Numbered from the stretch's first letter, positions 44,176-52,975 are shown. The stretch is DNA of 64,000 bases from Nitrospira sp. (GCA_037045225.1 JBAOHZ010000009.1:2976001-3040000), one strand, 5' to 3'. Made by a program: numbers and translations. The notes: generated by a model not told the origin, from the letters alone.

Positions 44176-44823
44176 CTAGTCTGGATAAACACCAGGGTAA
44201 TGCTTTTTGATGCAGGGGGTGCAGAGGCCGTGGCTGAATTCGGCTTCCGAATGTTGCTGGATATACTCTTCCAATTGTTGCCAGAACCCCTGATCGTTCC
44301 GGATTTTTTTGCAGGAGGCACAGATCGGTACCAGGCCTTTCAGTACCTTCACTTCCCGCAGCGCTTGCTGGAGTTCGGTATTGCTCCGACGAAGCTCCAA
44401 TTCGCGGGTTTTTCTGCAATCCATTTCTTTTTTGAGCATCAGTGCGGAATTCACCCGGGCGAGCAGTTCCACACTGTTGACCGGTTTTGTAATGAAGTCC
44501 ATCGCGCCGGCTGAGAAGGCCGCCTGCAGATCTCCCAGGGCGGTCTTCGCCGTGACGACGATCACCGGGATATCCCGTAAGTGCTCCAGGCTCTTGATCT
44601 GTTGCGTTGCGGCGACGCCGTCGATACCCGGCATCAGAAAGTCCATCAGGATCAAGTCAATCGACGGGCTTGTGTCGTTCGGCCTGGGGGGCTCGATGCC
44701 CAGGTGGGTGTAGGCGGCCGTGGCCGAGTCCGCAAAGAGGAGGTCTTGATAGCCGGCTTTTGTCAGAATGGCCCGTAAGAGCAGCTGTTGGTCCGGGGAG
44801 TCGTCGACGATCAAGATGCCCAT
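44176..44823 (-). CDS. Response regulator with C-terminal Cys-rich coiled-coil domain
   Basis: 215 residues. Receiver domain highly similar to that of the GGDEF regulator 44 nt downstream (MGILIVDDSPDQQLLLRAIL; Asp61), then a coiled coil, then GLVPICASCKKIRNDQGFW and a second CTPCIKKHYP. The ICASCKKIRN...W motif occurs at the C-terminus of many sensor and regulator proteins; with CxxC twice it may bind metal. No DNA-binding or enzymatic output is seen. Confidence 0.85.
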   Translation of the reverse strand: MGILIVDDSPDQQLLLRAILTKAGYQDLLFADSATAAYTHLGIEPPRPNDTSPSIDLILMDFLMPGIDGVAATQQIKSLEHLRDIPVIVVTAKTALGDLQAAFSAGAMDFITKPVNSVELLARVNSALMLKKEMDCRKTRELELRRSNTELQQALREVKVLKGLVPICASCKKIRNDQGFWQQLEEYIQQHSEAEFSHGLCTPCIKKHYPGVYPD

Positions 44824-44990
44824 GCCGCGCCTCGTTTGGTTCGTAGTGCGTGAGCAGGCTCAGTACCTGCCGATCGGGCATGGTCCAAAAGGCACATGCC
44901 CAGGATGGCATCGGTCTGATGCTATCCGTCTGAGGCAGTATCGGCAGAATCGAGGAAGAGATTAAGTGTCCTGGGAGCGAGGTCGGTTGC

Positions 44991-45440
44991 CTAACGCTGA
45001 AGGGCGGCTTTGACCAGGTCGCTGACGACTTTGCCGTCGACTGATTGGCCGGCTAGGCGGGCCATCACGGCTTTCATCACCTGTCCCATGTCTTTGAGCG
45101 AGGATGCCCCCGATTCCTTCACTGCGGCATCGACGATTCGGGCGAGTTCCTCTGGGGAGAGGGCGGCGGGGAGATATCCCTCGATGATGCTGATCTCCTG
45201 CCGTTCTTTAGTGGCCAGGTCCTGCCGGTTGCCCTTTTCGAATTGCTCGGCGGCTTCCTTGCGTTGCTTGATGAGCGTCGTCATGATTCGGCTCATCCCG
45301 GCATCGTCCAGGTCTTGTTTCAGCTCGACTTCCTTGTATTGCACGGCAGCTTTGATCATGCGGATGACGTCCATGCGTAGCTGGTCTCTCGACTTCATCG
45401 CTGATTTGAGATCTTCGGTTAAGCGATCGTGTAGCGACAT
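44991..45440 (-). CDS. yqeY: GatB/YqeY domain protein
   Basis: 149 residues: DLKSAMKSRDQLRMDVIRMIKAAVQY at the start, QISIIEGYLPAALSPEEL, and MGQVMKAVMARLAGQSVDGKVV at the end. YqeY proteins resemble the tail domain of GatB and may bind tRNA. Function unresolved. Confidence 0.9.
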   Translation of the reverse strand: MSLHDRLTEDLKSAMKSRDQLRMDVIRMIKAAVQYKEVELKQDLDDAGMSRIMTTLIKQRKEAAEQFEKGNRQDLATKERQEISIIEGYLPAALSPEELARIVDAAVKESGASSLKDMGQVMKAVMARLAGQSVDGKVVSDLVKAALQR

Positions 45441-45532
45441 CGGGTTCCTTTCGGGAGGCGTCGGTGTGTATCGCGGAGGATAACGCCTTTGCCGGAGGCA
45501 GTCAACGTGTCCGCCACGGCGGCGTTTTCATG

Positions 45533-45561
45533 TTGAGCGCGGCACGGCACTATCCCATAAT
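45533..45561 (+). promoter_or_regulatory. Sigma70-type promoter candidate
   Basis: TTGAGC and CATAAT separated by 17 nt, ending 53 nt before the small lipoprotein start. Confidence 0.5.
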
Positions 45562-45614
45562 GCCTCATCAGGGTGGTGGCCGATCGATAGACCTATCGAA
45601 AAAGGGGGCGCGGC

Positions 45615-45827
45615 ATGGAGTTCAAGAACGGTAGCGTGGGTGTAGGAATTCGCGTGATCGGACTATTGGGAGGATTGCTTGCCGCGGGGGGGCTCGTGAC
45701 CGGCTGTGCGAGTGAGAAACCCAAACCGATGGCCCAACCGTCGCTGGAGCAGGTGAAGGGCAATGCGGATCGCGGTTTCGATAAACTGAAGCAGGAAGAA
45801 GGGGAGCATAAGCCGGCCGGGATGTAG
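45615..45827 (+). CDS. Small lipoprotein (70 residues)
   Basis: A lipoprotein signal (GLLAAGGLVTGC, Cys31) followed by a charged, helical tail (EQVKGNADRGFDKLKQEEGEH). It resembles small stress lipoproteins only in layout. Purine-rich sequence AAAGGGGGCG precedes ATG 45615. It is convergent with the MFS gene. Confidence 0.72.
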   Translation: MEFKNGSVGVGIRVIGLLGGLLAAGGLVTGCASEKPKPMAQPSLEQVKGNADRGFDKLKQEEGEHKPAGM

Positions 45828-45854
45828 CCGAACCCGGTATCCGGGTGTGACCCG

Positions 45855-47285
45855 TTATGGCGCCACGCGAGAATTTCTCCAGGGGAGCAGTGCCACCAGC
45901 GGTTTCACCAGCGGCAGCTCCCACATCAGATGCCGTTGTGGCGGCGTTCCGATCTCGCGTGGTTCGCCGAATGTTCTCAGAAGGCTCAGGGCAATCAATA
46001 ATCGCAACGCCCCGGAGAGGCAGAACAGGAACGGCAGGTTGGATGCCGGGATCAGGACCCAGGACCCGAGCGAGACCTGGGCCGGGAGGATGGTGGCCAG
46101 CCAGCTGCCGGTCAACGCCCCGATGCCCCAGCCGATCGCGTTTGTAGCATTGGCTAGGGCGAGGCCTCGTGTGCGCTCCTGCGAACGGAGCGAGTCGAAG
46201 ACATAGTTTTGGAGGCCGAGCGACAGTCCCGCCCAAATCACCCCGCCGAAAAAGTTCACCGTCAACAGAAACAGATAGTGTTCACTCAACAGGTAGCCCA
46301 TCGGTAGGAGCGGGACCGCCAGACCTGTGACCATGAGCAGGGTCTTGTTGCCGTATCGATCGCCGATCTGCCCCCATGGCGCGAGGGTGAGGAATTGCGC
46401 CGAGATACTGCTGGCCATCCAGCCGGCGTATTGCAAATATGACCAATGCAGATCTCGCAACAGGTAGACGACAAAGAACGGTCCTGAAATCAGCACTGCG
46501 AAATGCATGAGTCCGGAGAACAGCAGGAAGTGCCGGAAATCCGGTGTGGCGCTCTTGACCAGGAAGTGCCGGAATCCGTGCGGGGCGTCGATCTGATGTG
46601 CCGGTACTAATTCAGCGATTCTGGTCTGGCAGCGAGTCGCTCCCACTCGCGCGGCTGCCGCGCCCAGAAAAATGATAAGGAACCCGATCCAGCTGAGTTC
46701 CCATTTCTGGCCCAGCGTCAGGACCATTCCGGCAATCCCAAGGGCCACAAAACTCGTCAACGCGGTCACGCGGGCTCGCTGGGCAAAGTAGGCGCCCCGG
46801 CTGCTTGTCTCAACGACGTCGACCAGCAGGCTATTCCACACCGGGGCCGTGGCATGTCCACAGGCAAAGTACAGTATGGCACAGGCGATTAAGAGCCAAG
46901 GGCCATGTTCTGGCATCAGCAGGGGGAGCGAGAGGATCGGTAGCCAACAGAGGGCCTGTGCCCAGCCGCCGCCGATCAGGAGTTGTGCGGGCATGCGGAG
47001 ATAGTGGAGCAGTTTCACCGACAGGAGCTGCGCCACCACGCCGACCAATTGGGGGAGCGCGGACAGGATGCCGATGTGAAACGGAGAGGCATGGAGAAAC
47101 AGGGCCAGCGCCGAAAAATAATTTTCCCCGCCGCCCTGTGAGGCGGCCTGATAGGCAGCATCGCGAAGACCGTATCGGCGGCTCTCAGCCTTGGGATTTC
47201 GATCGGAAGGCTGACCATGATCGCCTGAAGGCTCAAGGTGATGGAGGGGGAGAGAGGCCTGCTGCTGAGGGACTGGTTGGTTCAT
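45855..47285 (-). CDS. MFS transporter
   Basis: 476 residues with 12 predicted helices after a 40-residue hydrophilic N-terminus. Segments such as FHIGILSALPQLVGVVAQLLS, GWAQALCWLPILSLPLL and GQIGDRYGNKTLLMVTGLAVPLLP (the conserved GxxxDRxG-type loop in the second half) support the call. Substrate unknown. Start chosen at ATG 47285; a frame to 47366 adds a non-conserved leader. Confidence 0.85.
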   Translation of the reverse strand: MNQPVPQQQASLPLHHLEPSGDHGQPSDRNPKAESRRYGLRDAAYQAASQGGGENYFSALALFLHASPFHIGILSALPQLVGVVAQLLSVKLLHYLRMPAQLLIGGGWAQALCWLPILSLPLLMPEHGPWLLIACAILYFACGHATAPVWNSLLVDVVETSSRGAYFAQRARVTALTSFVALGIAGMVLTLGQKWELSWIGFLIIFLGAAAARVGATRCQTRIAELVPAHQIDAPHGFRHFLVKSATPDFRHFLLFSGLMHFAVLISGPFFVVYLLRDLHWSYLQYAGWMASSISAQFLTLAPWGQIGDRYGNKTLLMVTGLAVPLLPMGYLLSEHYLFLLTVNFFGGVIWAGLSLGLQNYVFDSLRSQERTRGLALANATNAIGWGIGALTGSWLATILPAQVSLGSWVLIPASNLPFLFCLSGALRLLIALSLLRTFGEPREIGTPPQRHLMWELPLVKPLVALLPWRNSRVAP

Positions 47286-47479
47286 GAGATTGTGGATAGC
47301 GACGGAAGTAGGTTGAGCACTATGATAGGTGATGGTTGTCCGGATTATATCAGAGCCATTCAACATGGCCGAGGTTGAGAGTGAATCCCTGCAGGCCGGT
47401 TGACCCCCTTCTCCACAGTGAGTACGATAATCCTATGGATCTCCCGATCTCAGCTGCATGCGGTCAATCAGTCAGGGGA

Positions 47480-48121
47480 ATGAACGGACGGTGGGGCGTC
47501 TGCCGTCTGGCTCTCATGGTTGGTGTGATGGCAGGAGTGGGATTCTCCGTTGCGGTCGTGGAGGGACGGGATTTGATGGTTCCGAAGGAGCAGGTGACCA
47601 CGGAGTTCGAGCCGATGGAAGCGCCTTCGATGGATGTCCAGCAGAAAGGGGTCCCTCAATCGCTCTTCACCTGGATCAAGATGGCGCGCGGCTATGAAGT
47701 GGAGTGGGACACATTTGGGAGAAAGGGCTGGTATACGCAGGATCCCCGCTTGAAGCCCATCGCTCCGGGAACTACGCTGTTCTCGCCGGATACTCCGGCC
47801 GTCTATATCGTTTTTGAGGTGGCTCCACTCGAAGATCCGGCGCAGTTTGCAGCCCAGGTGTTTCCCGTGGGCGCAGACGGCAAAACCGGTGATCGTGCCG
47901 TCGTGACCGATAGTCTGGAAGTGCCGGGCCACGAACGGTATGGTTTCCTGGAGTTGAAGAAACCATCGGAGCTATGGCCGCAAGGAACGTATCTGGTCAA
48001 GATTTATATCACCTCGTTGGGGCAGCAACCGTTTCACGCGGTAAATCAGGTCGGGACCATGCGATTTGTCGTGACCGACCAGCCATCCCCATCTGCGCCT
48101 TCCGATTCCCCGGCCCGTTGA
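47480..48121 (+). CDS. Secreted protein of unknown function
   Basis: About 213 residues: signal peptide (LALMVGVMAGVGFSVAVVEG), then a beta-rich domain with YEVEWDTFGRKGWYTQDPRLKP, AVYIVFEVAPLEDPAQFAAQVFP and ELWPQGTYLVKIYI. No family recognised. Two starts are possible: 47480 (after AGGGGA) or 47435. A Pro/Ser-rich tail ends the protein. Confidence 0.72.
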   Translation: MNGRWGVCRLALMVGVMAGVGFSVAVVEGRDLMVPKEQVTTEFEPMEAPSMDVQQKGVPQSLFTWIKMARGYEVEWDTFGRKGWYTQDPRLKPIAPGTTLFSPDTPAVYIVFEVAPLEDPAQFAAQVFPVGADGKTGDRAVVTDSLEVPGHERYGFLELKKPSELWPQGTYLVKIYITSLGQQPFHAVNQVGTMRFVVTDQPSPSAPSDSPAR

Positions 48122-48200
48122 ATATTCCCCGCCGCTTGGTCTACCTTCACTCACCGCCTTTTGAGCGCGCGGTGCTGGCGTCTTACCCGGGAGCAGGTAC

Positions 48201-48476
48201 ATGAAAGAGACTGACGTGGAGAAGTTGGCGCTCTTGTATGAGCGTTTTTGCGATGTGTGTCTGGTTGAGAAGGAAGTGTGGACGGAAATCTATATGCCGC
48301 GCACGTTCAAGGACGGCACCGCGGTTCGAACCAATCTTCAGGATAAGTATGAGGTGATCATCGATGATCAGGCTGTGGAGGATGCATTGGAGGCCAATAT
48401 CCCTCTTGGGAAGGCCGCGCTAGGGGCGGCCATCCAAGAGTATCGCACGCATGTCAGTTTTGTGAAGAAGAGCTGA
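48201..48476 (+). CDS. Small acidic protein (91 residues), unknown
   Basis: Starts 7 nt after a GGGAGCAGG purine-rich site. Soluble, with MKETDVEKLALLYERFCDVCLVEKEVW and DKYEVIIDDQAVEDALEANIPLG. One CxxC is present. No family recognised; convergent with the peroxidase gene 6 nt away. Confidence 0.65.
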   Translation: MKETDVEKLALLYERFCDVCLVEKEVWTEIYMPRTFKDGTAVRTNLQDKYEVIIDDQAVEDALEANIPLGKAALGAAIQEYRTHVSFVKKS

Positions 48477-48482
48477 CCGGTC

Positions 48483-49106
48483 TTACTGCTTCGCCAGGAA
48501 CCGCTCCACATCTTTCACGACTTCGTCGGCCACCGGTTTGGTTCGATGATGGTAACGAGCGACGACGTTGCCCGAGCGATCGACGAGATATTTCTGAAAG
48601 TTCCATTCCACTTCACCGGGGAACGGGCCCTGTTCGGTGAGATAGCGGTAGAGCGGGTGTTTGTCATTGCCCTTGACGCTGATCTTGCTGAAGAGCGGGA
48701 AGCCGACACTGTACTTGGTCAGGCAGAATCCCTTGATTTCTTCGTTGGTCCCAGGCTCCTGCTGGCCGAAGTTATTGGCCGGGAACGCCAGGATCTCGAA
48801 CCCCTGATCTTTATAGGTCTCGTACATTTTCTCAAGGTCGGAGTATTGCGGCGTGTTGCCGCAGAAGCTGGCCGTATTGACCAGCATGATGACCTTGCCC
48901 TTGTATTGGCTCAACGAAACGGGTTTGCCGTCGATATCGTTCAGCGTAAAGTCATAGACCGTCGAGGCTTTCGCTGCCATGCGTGTTGCTCCTTGTTCCG
49001 CCGCATCGACCGAACCAATACCTGCTTCAATGGCACCAAGCCCGAGACCCACTGCGAGCCCGAGGACCAGCATTTCCCAGGAACAGGTCGGTCGATAGGT
49101 CGGCAT
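48483..49106 (-). CDS. Exported glutathione/thioredoxin peroxidase
   Basis: 207 residues. An N-terminal hydrophobic segment (MLVLGLAVGLGLGAIEAG) suggests export or anchoring. The GPx fold follows: peroxidatic cysteine in NTASFCGNTPQYSDLE, FPANNFGQQEPG (Gln) and WNFQKYLVD (Trp/Asn). A second cysteine in EIKGFCLTKYSVGFPLF matches the resolving position of thioredoxin-dependent GPx enzymes. It detoxifies hydroperoxides, probably outside the cytoplasm. Confidence 0.87.
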   Translation of the reverse strand: MPTYRPTCSWEMLVLGLAVGLGLGAIEAGIGSVDAAEQGATRMAAKASTVYDFTLNDIDGKPVSLSQYKGKVIMLVNTASFCGNTPQYSDLEKMYETYKDQGFEILAFPANNFGQQEPGTNEEIKGFCLTKYSVGFPLFSKISVKGNDKHPLYRYLTEQGPFPGEVEWNFQKYLVDRSGNVVARYHHRTKPVADEVVKDVERFLAKQ

Positions 49107-49121
49107 ATGAAGGCTCCTTGT

Positions 49122-50039
49122 TTAGAGGCGTTCCAGTGCCGCCACCCGCTCCTCAATCGGAGGGTGGGTTGCGAGCAAGTGTAAAAAGCCTGAGGTGTTG
49201 CCTGAAATCTTCATCGTGGCCAGGGTATCTTGCGTCGAATATTCGAAATGGGCCCGGTTCACCCAGCGATCGATGGCCTGCAAGGCCTTGATCATCGACT
49301 CTTTTCCGTAGACCTTCGCGGAGAAGGCATCGGCGGCATATTCCCGGTGGCGGGAATGCCAGCTGACGACTATCATGGCCAGTACGGACAGGACCACCTG
49401 CAAGAAGATGTAGACCACGAAGCCCAGGATCGGGCTGCCGCTCTGGCCCTCTTCTCGATCGCCGCCCTGGGGCTGGGCGACCGTTTGGTAGACAAAGTTG
49501 CTGATGTAGTGGACGAAGGTGTTCATCAAGCCCGCGAGCACCGTTGTAGAAAACATGTCGCCGTTGAAGACATGCCCCATCTCATGGGCGAGCACGGCCT
49601 TCACCTCGTCTTCCCGCAGATTGGCCAGCAGCCCGGTCGATACGGCGACCATCGCGTTATTCTTGCTCGGGCCCGTGGCAAACGCGTTGGGGTCCGGCGA
49701 TTCATACACCCAGACTTCTGGCATGGTGATATGGAGGCGTTGCGCAATCTCTTGCACGGAGCCGTAAATCACCTGTTCGGCGCCTGTGCGGGGCTGTGTA
49801 ATCTGCACACAATCCAACATGGCGCGGGCCATCTGTTTGGAAAAGAGCAAACTAATGAATGCGCCACCAAAACCGATGACGAGTGACCAGACGAGCAGTT
49901 CCTGACTGAAGGCTCCTCGGACATCGATGCCGAAGGCCGGCAGCACAACGTTCACCAACACTCTGACGGTAATCGACAGGGTCAGATAAATGAGAATGTT
50001 CGAAATGAGAAGCAGCCCGATACCCTTCAACGACTTCAT
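49122..50039 (-). CDS. htpX: Membrane zinc metalloprotease HtpX
   Basis: 305 residues. Two N-terminal helices, then the M48 zinc site VLAHEMGHVFNGDM (HExxH), further helices near 210-235 and the third ligand in REYAADAFSAKVYG. It degrades misfolded inner-membrane proteins with FtsH. ATG 50039 has GGAGG at 6 nt. A longer frame to 50204 lacks support. It lies 15 nt from the peroxidase gene, same strand. Confidence 0.9.
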   Translation of the reverse strand: MKSLKGIGLLLISNILIYLTLSITVRVLVNVVLPAFGIDVRGAFSQELLVWSLVIGFGGAFISLLFSKQMARAMLDCVQITQPRTGAEQVIYGSVQEIAQRLHITMPEVWVYESPDPNAFATGPSKNNAMVAVSTGLLANLREDEVKAVLAHEMGHVFNGDMFSTTVLAGLMNTFVHYISNFVYQTVAQPQGGDREEGQSGSPILGFVVYIFLQVVLSVLAMIVVSWHSRHREYAADAFSAKVYGKESMIKALQAIDRWVNRAHFEYSTQDTLATMKISGNTSGFLHLLATHPPIEERVAALERL

Positions 50040-50249
50040 ATCTTTCCTCCTTGGCGGCCCGTTCTCCTCGCGCGCTTGTTCCACAGAGAGGAATGAACCT
50101 TGGGTGTTAGTATACCGGATCTCGAGCCGATTGTTGGACCCCTGGGCAAAGGGGGCTATCGCGTCTCGATGTTCAGAGATAATACCAGGTTCCCTTCCAG
50201 TCAAGTTGCCTGCTCGGTTGACCGACTCCGGCGCCTTCTGCTAGAACCC

Positions 50250-50702
50250 ATGCGTATGAGGAACGGCGACGGTGTGCGACGGCTGAGTATGGCCTGGGCC
50301 TTGGCCCTTGGGTTCGTTGGGAGTCCGGCGCTTGGCATCGGGGCCGACCAGGCACCGCAGGTACCGCCGCACCAGGTCCCGATCGATCAACTGGACGGTA
50401 TTCAACGGGCCACGATTATTCTCGACAGCTACTCCTATACGCCGCACCATGTGATCGTCCAGGCAGGAAAACCCGTCGAACTCATTTTGACCAGCATCAC
50501 GACCATTACTCCGCATAATTTTCTCCTCAAGGACGAGGCGGCGGGGCTGTCTATAGAACGTGATGTGTCATCTGGACGCACGGTCACGGTGCAGTTTACC
50601 GTGACGAAGCCTGGTCGCTACCGCTTTTATTGCGACAAGAAATTGCTGTTCTTCCCCAGCCATCAGGAAAAGGGCATGGAAGGCGTGCTGGAAGTTAGAT
50701 AA
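50250..50702 (+). CDS. Secreted cupredoxin-like copper protein
   Basis: 150 residues: signal peptide (LSMAWALALGFVGSPALG), linker, then a cupredoxin_1/EfeO-type domain with copper ligands His in TITPHNFLL, Cys in YRFYCDKK, His in FPSHQEK and Met in GMEGVLEV. It likely binds one type-1 copper and transfers electrons in the periplasm. The reading frame continues after its TAA into the next gene. Confidence 0.82.
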   Translation: MRMRNGDGVRRLSMAWALALGFVGSPALGIGADQAPQVPPHQVPIDQLDGIQRATIILDSYSYTPHHVIVQAGKPVELILTSITTITPHNFLLKDEAAGLSIERDVSSGRTVTVQFTVTKPGRYRFYCDKKLLFFPSHQEKGMEGVLEVR

Positions 50703-50720
50703 GAAGGTTGCTCCACGGCT

Positions 50721-51755
50721 ATCGACTCCGCAAGACACGAACTCCTCCACGGTATCCTCAAGCAGGTTTCCCGGTCGTTTTATCTGACCCTCAATGTGTT
50801 ACCGGCGACGGTACGCGACCAGATGGGCTTGGCCTATCTCTTCGCGCGTGCCGCCGACACGATTGCGGATACCAATCTGATCAGCCGCGAGCAGCGACTC
50901 AGTTATCTCAATCAGTTTCGAGCCCAGTTCACCGCCGGCGCGGTCGCCCGACACGAGGTGCAGGCGATCCAAGCTGCACTGGTGCCGCATCAAGCGGACT
51001 CCGCGGAACGTGTCTTGTTGCAGCGGTTGGAAGATTGTTTGTCGCTGTATGACGGGTTCGATTCCGCCGATCAAGACCGCATTCGATGGTTGATGGGGGT
51101 CTTGCCGGATGGGATGGCCATGGATCTTGCGTATTTTCGCGGCGAGTCGGCGCAGGAGCTGACGGCTTTTCAAGCGCTGGCCGAATTGGACCAGTACACC
51201 TACTACGTCGCCGGTTGTGTCGGAGAATTTTGGACCCGGATGGTCTGCGCGCATTGTCCGTCGATGGCGCGGTGGGATGTCACGCAGATGTCAGCCATCG
51301 GCGTGCGATTCGGTAAGGGATTGCAGCTCACGAATATCGTGAAGGATATTGCCCGGGATCTTCATCATGGCCGCTGTTATGTCCCGGAGCCGCTACTTCG
51401 AGAGGTGGGCCTGACGCCGGCTGATTTGCTCGAGCCGGACAGCCTTCCCAGATTCAGGCCGGTTCTGATGCGCCTGATTAAAATGGCCATGGAACACTTG
51501 GATCAGGGCTGGATATACACCATGGCCATTCCGCGCCTGGAAATCCGCCAACGCTTGGCTTGTATGTGGCCGATCCTATTGGCCGGGGAAACGCTCAAAC
51601 GTGTGGCCTCTGCGCCCGATCTCCTCGACCCGGCGGTCAATGTCAAAGTGCCGCGCTCGGTCGTCTATCGTGTGATGGCACTCACCACCGGCACCGGCGC
51701 GTGCGGCTATGTCGGGACGGCCTACTGGGGACGCCTGCGGAAGCAGGTTGTCTAG
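50721..51755 (+). CDS. Squalene/phytoene synthase family protein
   Basis: About 344 residues if started at the ATC at 50721. Family motifs: LKQVSRSFYLTLNVLPATVR, YLFARAADTIADT (DxxxD substrate site), YYVAGCVGEFW and LQLTNIVKDIARDLHHGR (second Asp-rich site). It condenses two prenyl diphosphates for hopanoid or carotenoid synthesis. The conserved SRSF segment begins upstream of the first canonical start (GTG 50796), and the frame back to the preceding TAA has no ATG, GTG or TTG. The start is therefore uncertain (ATC 50721, ACG 50715, or a truncated 319-residue product from 50796). Confidence 0.82.
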   Translation: MDSARHELLHGILKQVSRSFYLTLNVLPATVRDQMGLAYLFARAADTIADTNLISREQRLSYLNQFRAQFTAGAVARHEVQAIQAALVPHQADSAERVLLQRLEDCLSLYDGFDSADQDRIRWLMGVLPDGMAMDLAYFRGESAQELTAFQALAELDQYTYYVAGCVGEFWTRMVCAHCPSMARWDVTQMSAIGVRFGKGLQLTNIVKDIARDLHHGRCYVPEPLLREVGLTPADLLEPDSLPRFRPVLMRLIKMAMEHLDQGWIYTMAIPRLEIRQRLACMWPILLAGETLKRVASAPDLLDPAVNVKVPRSVVYRVMALTTGTGACGYVGTAYWGRLRKQVV

Positions 51756-51883
51756 ACTTGCTGTCGAAGGACAGCGTCTCATAGGAGTCTGCGTGGAAGG
51801 AGAAGAACACTTAGCCAGCTGGTGAGATGCAACGCGTGAAGTGTCGCCGAGGCCCTGCGCTGTTCGTCGACCGTGACCCCCTC

Positions 51884-52111
51884 TTACTTCTTCTGCGGCT
51901 CAAGCAATTTCTCGCCCTTCTTGAACACGGCATAGATCGCTTGTGATGGGCAGGCGTCGAGGCACAACCGGCAGCTTTCCAGGCAGCGCGAGGGATCGAA
52001 CTTGTAGGGCGGCGTAGAGAGCCAGGCGCTGGTCGGGCAGATAGGGACGCAAATGGCTTGGTGGGTGCAACGGTCGGGATGGCGGACCAGGTGATCGCGA
52101 ATAACCAGCAT
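51884..52111 (-). CDS. Small [4Fe-4S] ferredoxin-like protein with seven cysteines
   Basis: 75 residues from ATG 52111 (GAAGGAG 8 nt upstream). Two cysteine motifs: CTHQAICVPICP (C-x5-C-x3-C) and CLESCRLCLDACP (C-x3-C-x2-C-x3-C). The first lacks a fourth cysteine, so cluster I may be 3Fe-4S or borrow an outside ligand. It follows the 137-residue gene, with which its upstream frame overlaps. Confidence 0.82.
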   Translation of the reverse strand: MLVIRDHLVRHPDRCTHQAICVPICPTSAWLSTPPYKFDPSRCLESCRLCLDACPSQAIYAVFKKGEKLLEPQKK

Positions 52112-52176
52112 GGGTTTTACTCCTTCGAAGAGACCTTGCGAGAAAATCTCGAACATGTTTTTTTGCGGGAGGCTGC

Positions 52177-52590
52177 TCACTTCCACTCCTTGACCAGGTC
52201 TTTGATCCGGTCTTTCAACTCTGGAATCTGTTCCATATTGTTGCGAATCGCCCCCAAGATATTTTCGAGGCGGGCGGTGCGTTGCGCCTCTTGATCCTTC
52301 TTGAGCAGTTGATCGTACCCGGCGTAGGCCTCCGGATGTTTGGCTGCGAGGTAGCCGCGGCCTGCCTGCAGGGCCTCCCCCAATTCGTACGGCTCCGTCG
52401 TCAGAGGCGGAAGCACCACGAAGGATCCGTCTGTGCAGAACAGCGCGGCTGCGCCGGCCTTGCTCTTGAGGGGGGTGATTGCTTCAATGGTTTTCCCCAC
52501 GAGGTGCTCCCACTGACGGAGCAGGCCCGGGAAGGCCTTCATGTAGGCCACCTTTTCCATGTTGGCCTTCCATTTGTCGTCGGCTGGCAT
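52177..52590 (-). CDS. Conserved protein of unknown function (137 residues)
   Basis: Soluble, largely helical: FPGLLRQWEHLVGKTIEAITPL, a beta hairpin AGAAALFCTDGSFVVLPPL, and a C-terminal coil (KKDQEAQRTARLENILGAIRNN). No motif known to me. It sits between two ferredoxin genes on the same strand with 34 and 65 nt spacing, so it may serve the same redox process. Confidence 0.7.
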   Translation of the reverse strand: MPADDKWKANMEKVAYMKAFPGLLRQWEHLVGKTIEAITPLKSKAGAAALFCTDGSFVVLPPLTTEPYELGEALQAGRGYLAAKHPEAYAGYDQLLKKDQEAQRTARLENILGAIRNNMEQIPELKDRIKDLVKEWK

Positions 52591-52624
52591 AGCGATCTCG
52601 CGAGAGTAGCAGGGGATAATGGGT

Positions 52625-52975
52625 TCAGGCTTTCAACGGGGAGAGGAGGGGCCGCGGGGACTGATCGGGCATCAGGAGTCGTTCAACGACCTCCCCCTTG
52701 ACGATGTGCCGCTCCATGATTTCCTTCACGTCGGTCTCGGATGTGACGCGATACCAGATTCCCTCAGGGTAGACCACGACACTCGGCCCTTGTGCGCAAT
52801 AATCGAGACAGCCGGCCTTATTGGCACGGACGATGCCCTTTAAGTTGAGTCGTTTCGCCTCCTGTTTGAAGCAGGCGTGGAGCGCGTCGGAGCCGAGTTT
52901 TGAGCAACTGCCGCGTGGATCGTCTGGCTCGCGCTTGTTGGTGCATACAAAAATGTGTCGTTGATAGCCGGTCAT
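52625..52975 (-). CDS. Thioredoxin-like [2Fe-2S] ferredoxin
   Basis: 116 residues: RHIFVCTNKR, then RGSCSKLGS, and AGCLDYCAQGPSVVVYPEGIWY, the four-cysteine pattern of the thioredoxin-fold 2Fe-2S ferredoxin family. It should carry one electron in the cytoplasm. A short Pro-rich tail follows. Confidence 0.88.
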   Translation of the reverse strand: MTGYQRHIFVCTNKREPDDPRGSCSKLGSDALHACFKQEAKRLNLKGIVRANKAGCLDYCAQGPSVVVYPEGIWYRVTSETDVKEIMERHIVKGEVVERLLMPDQSPRPLLSPLKA

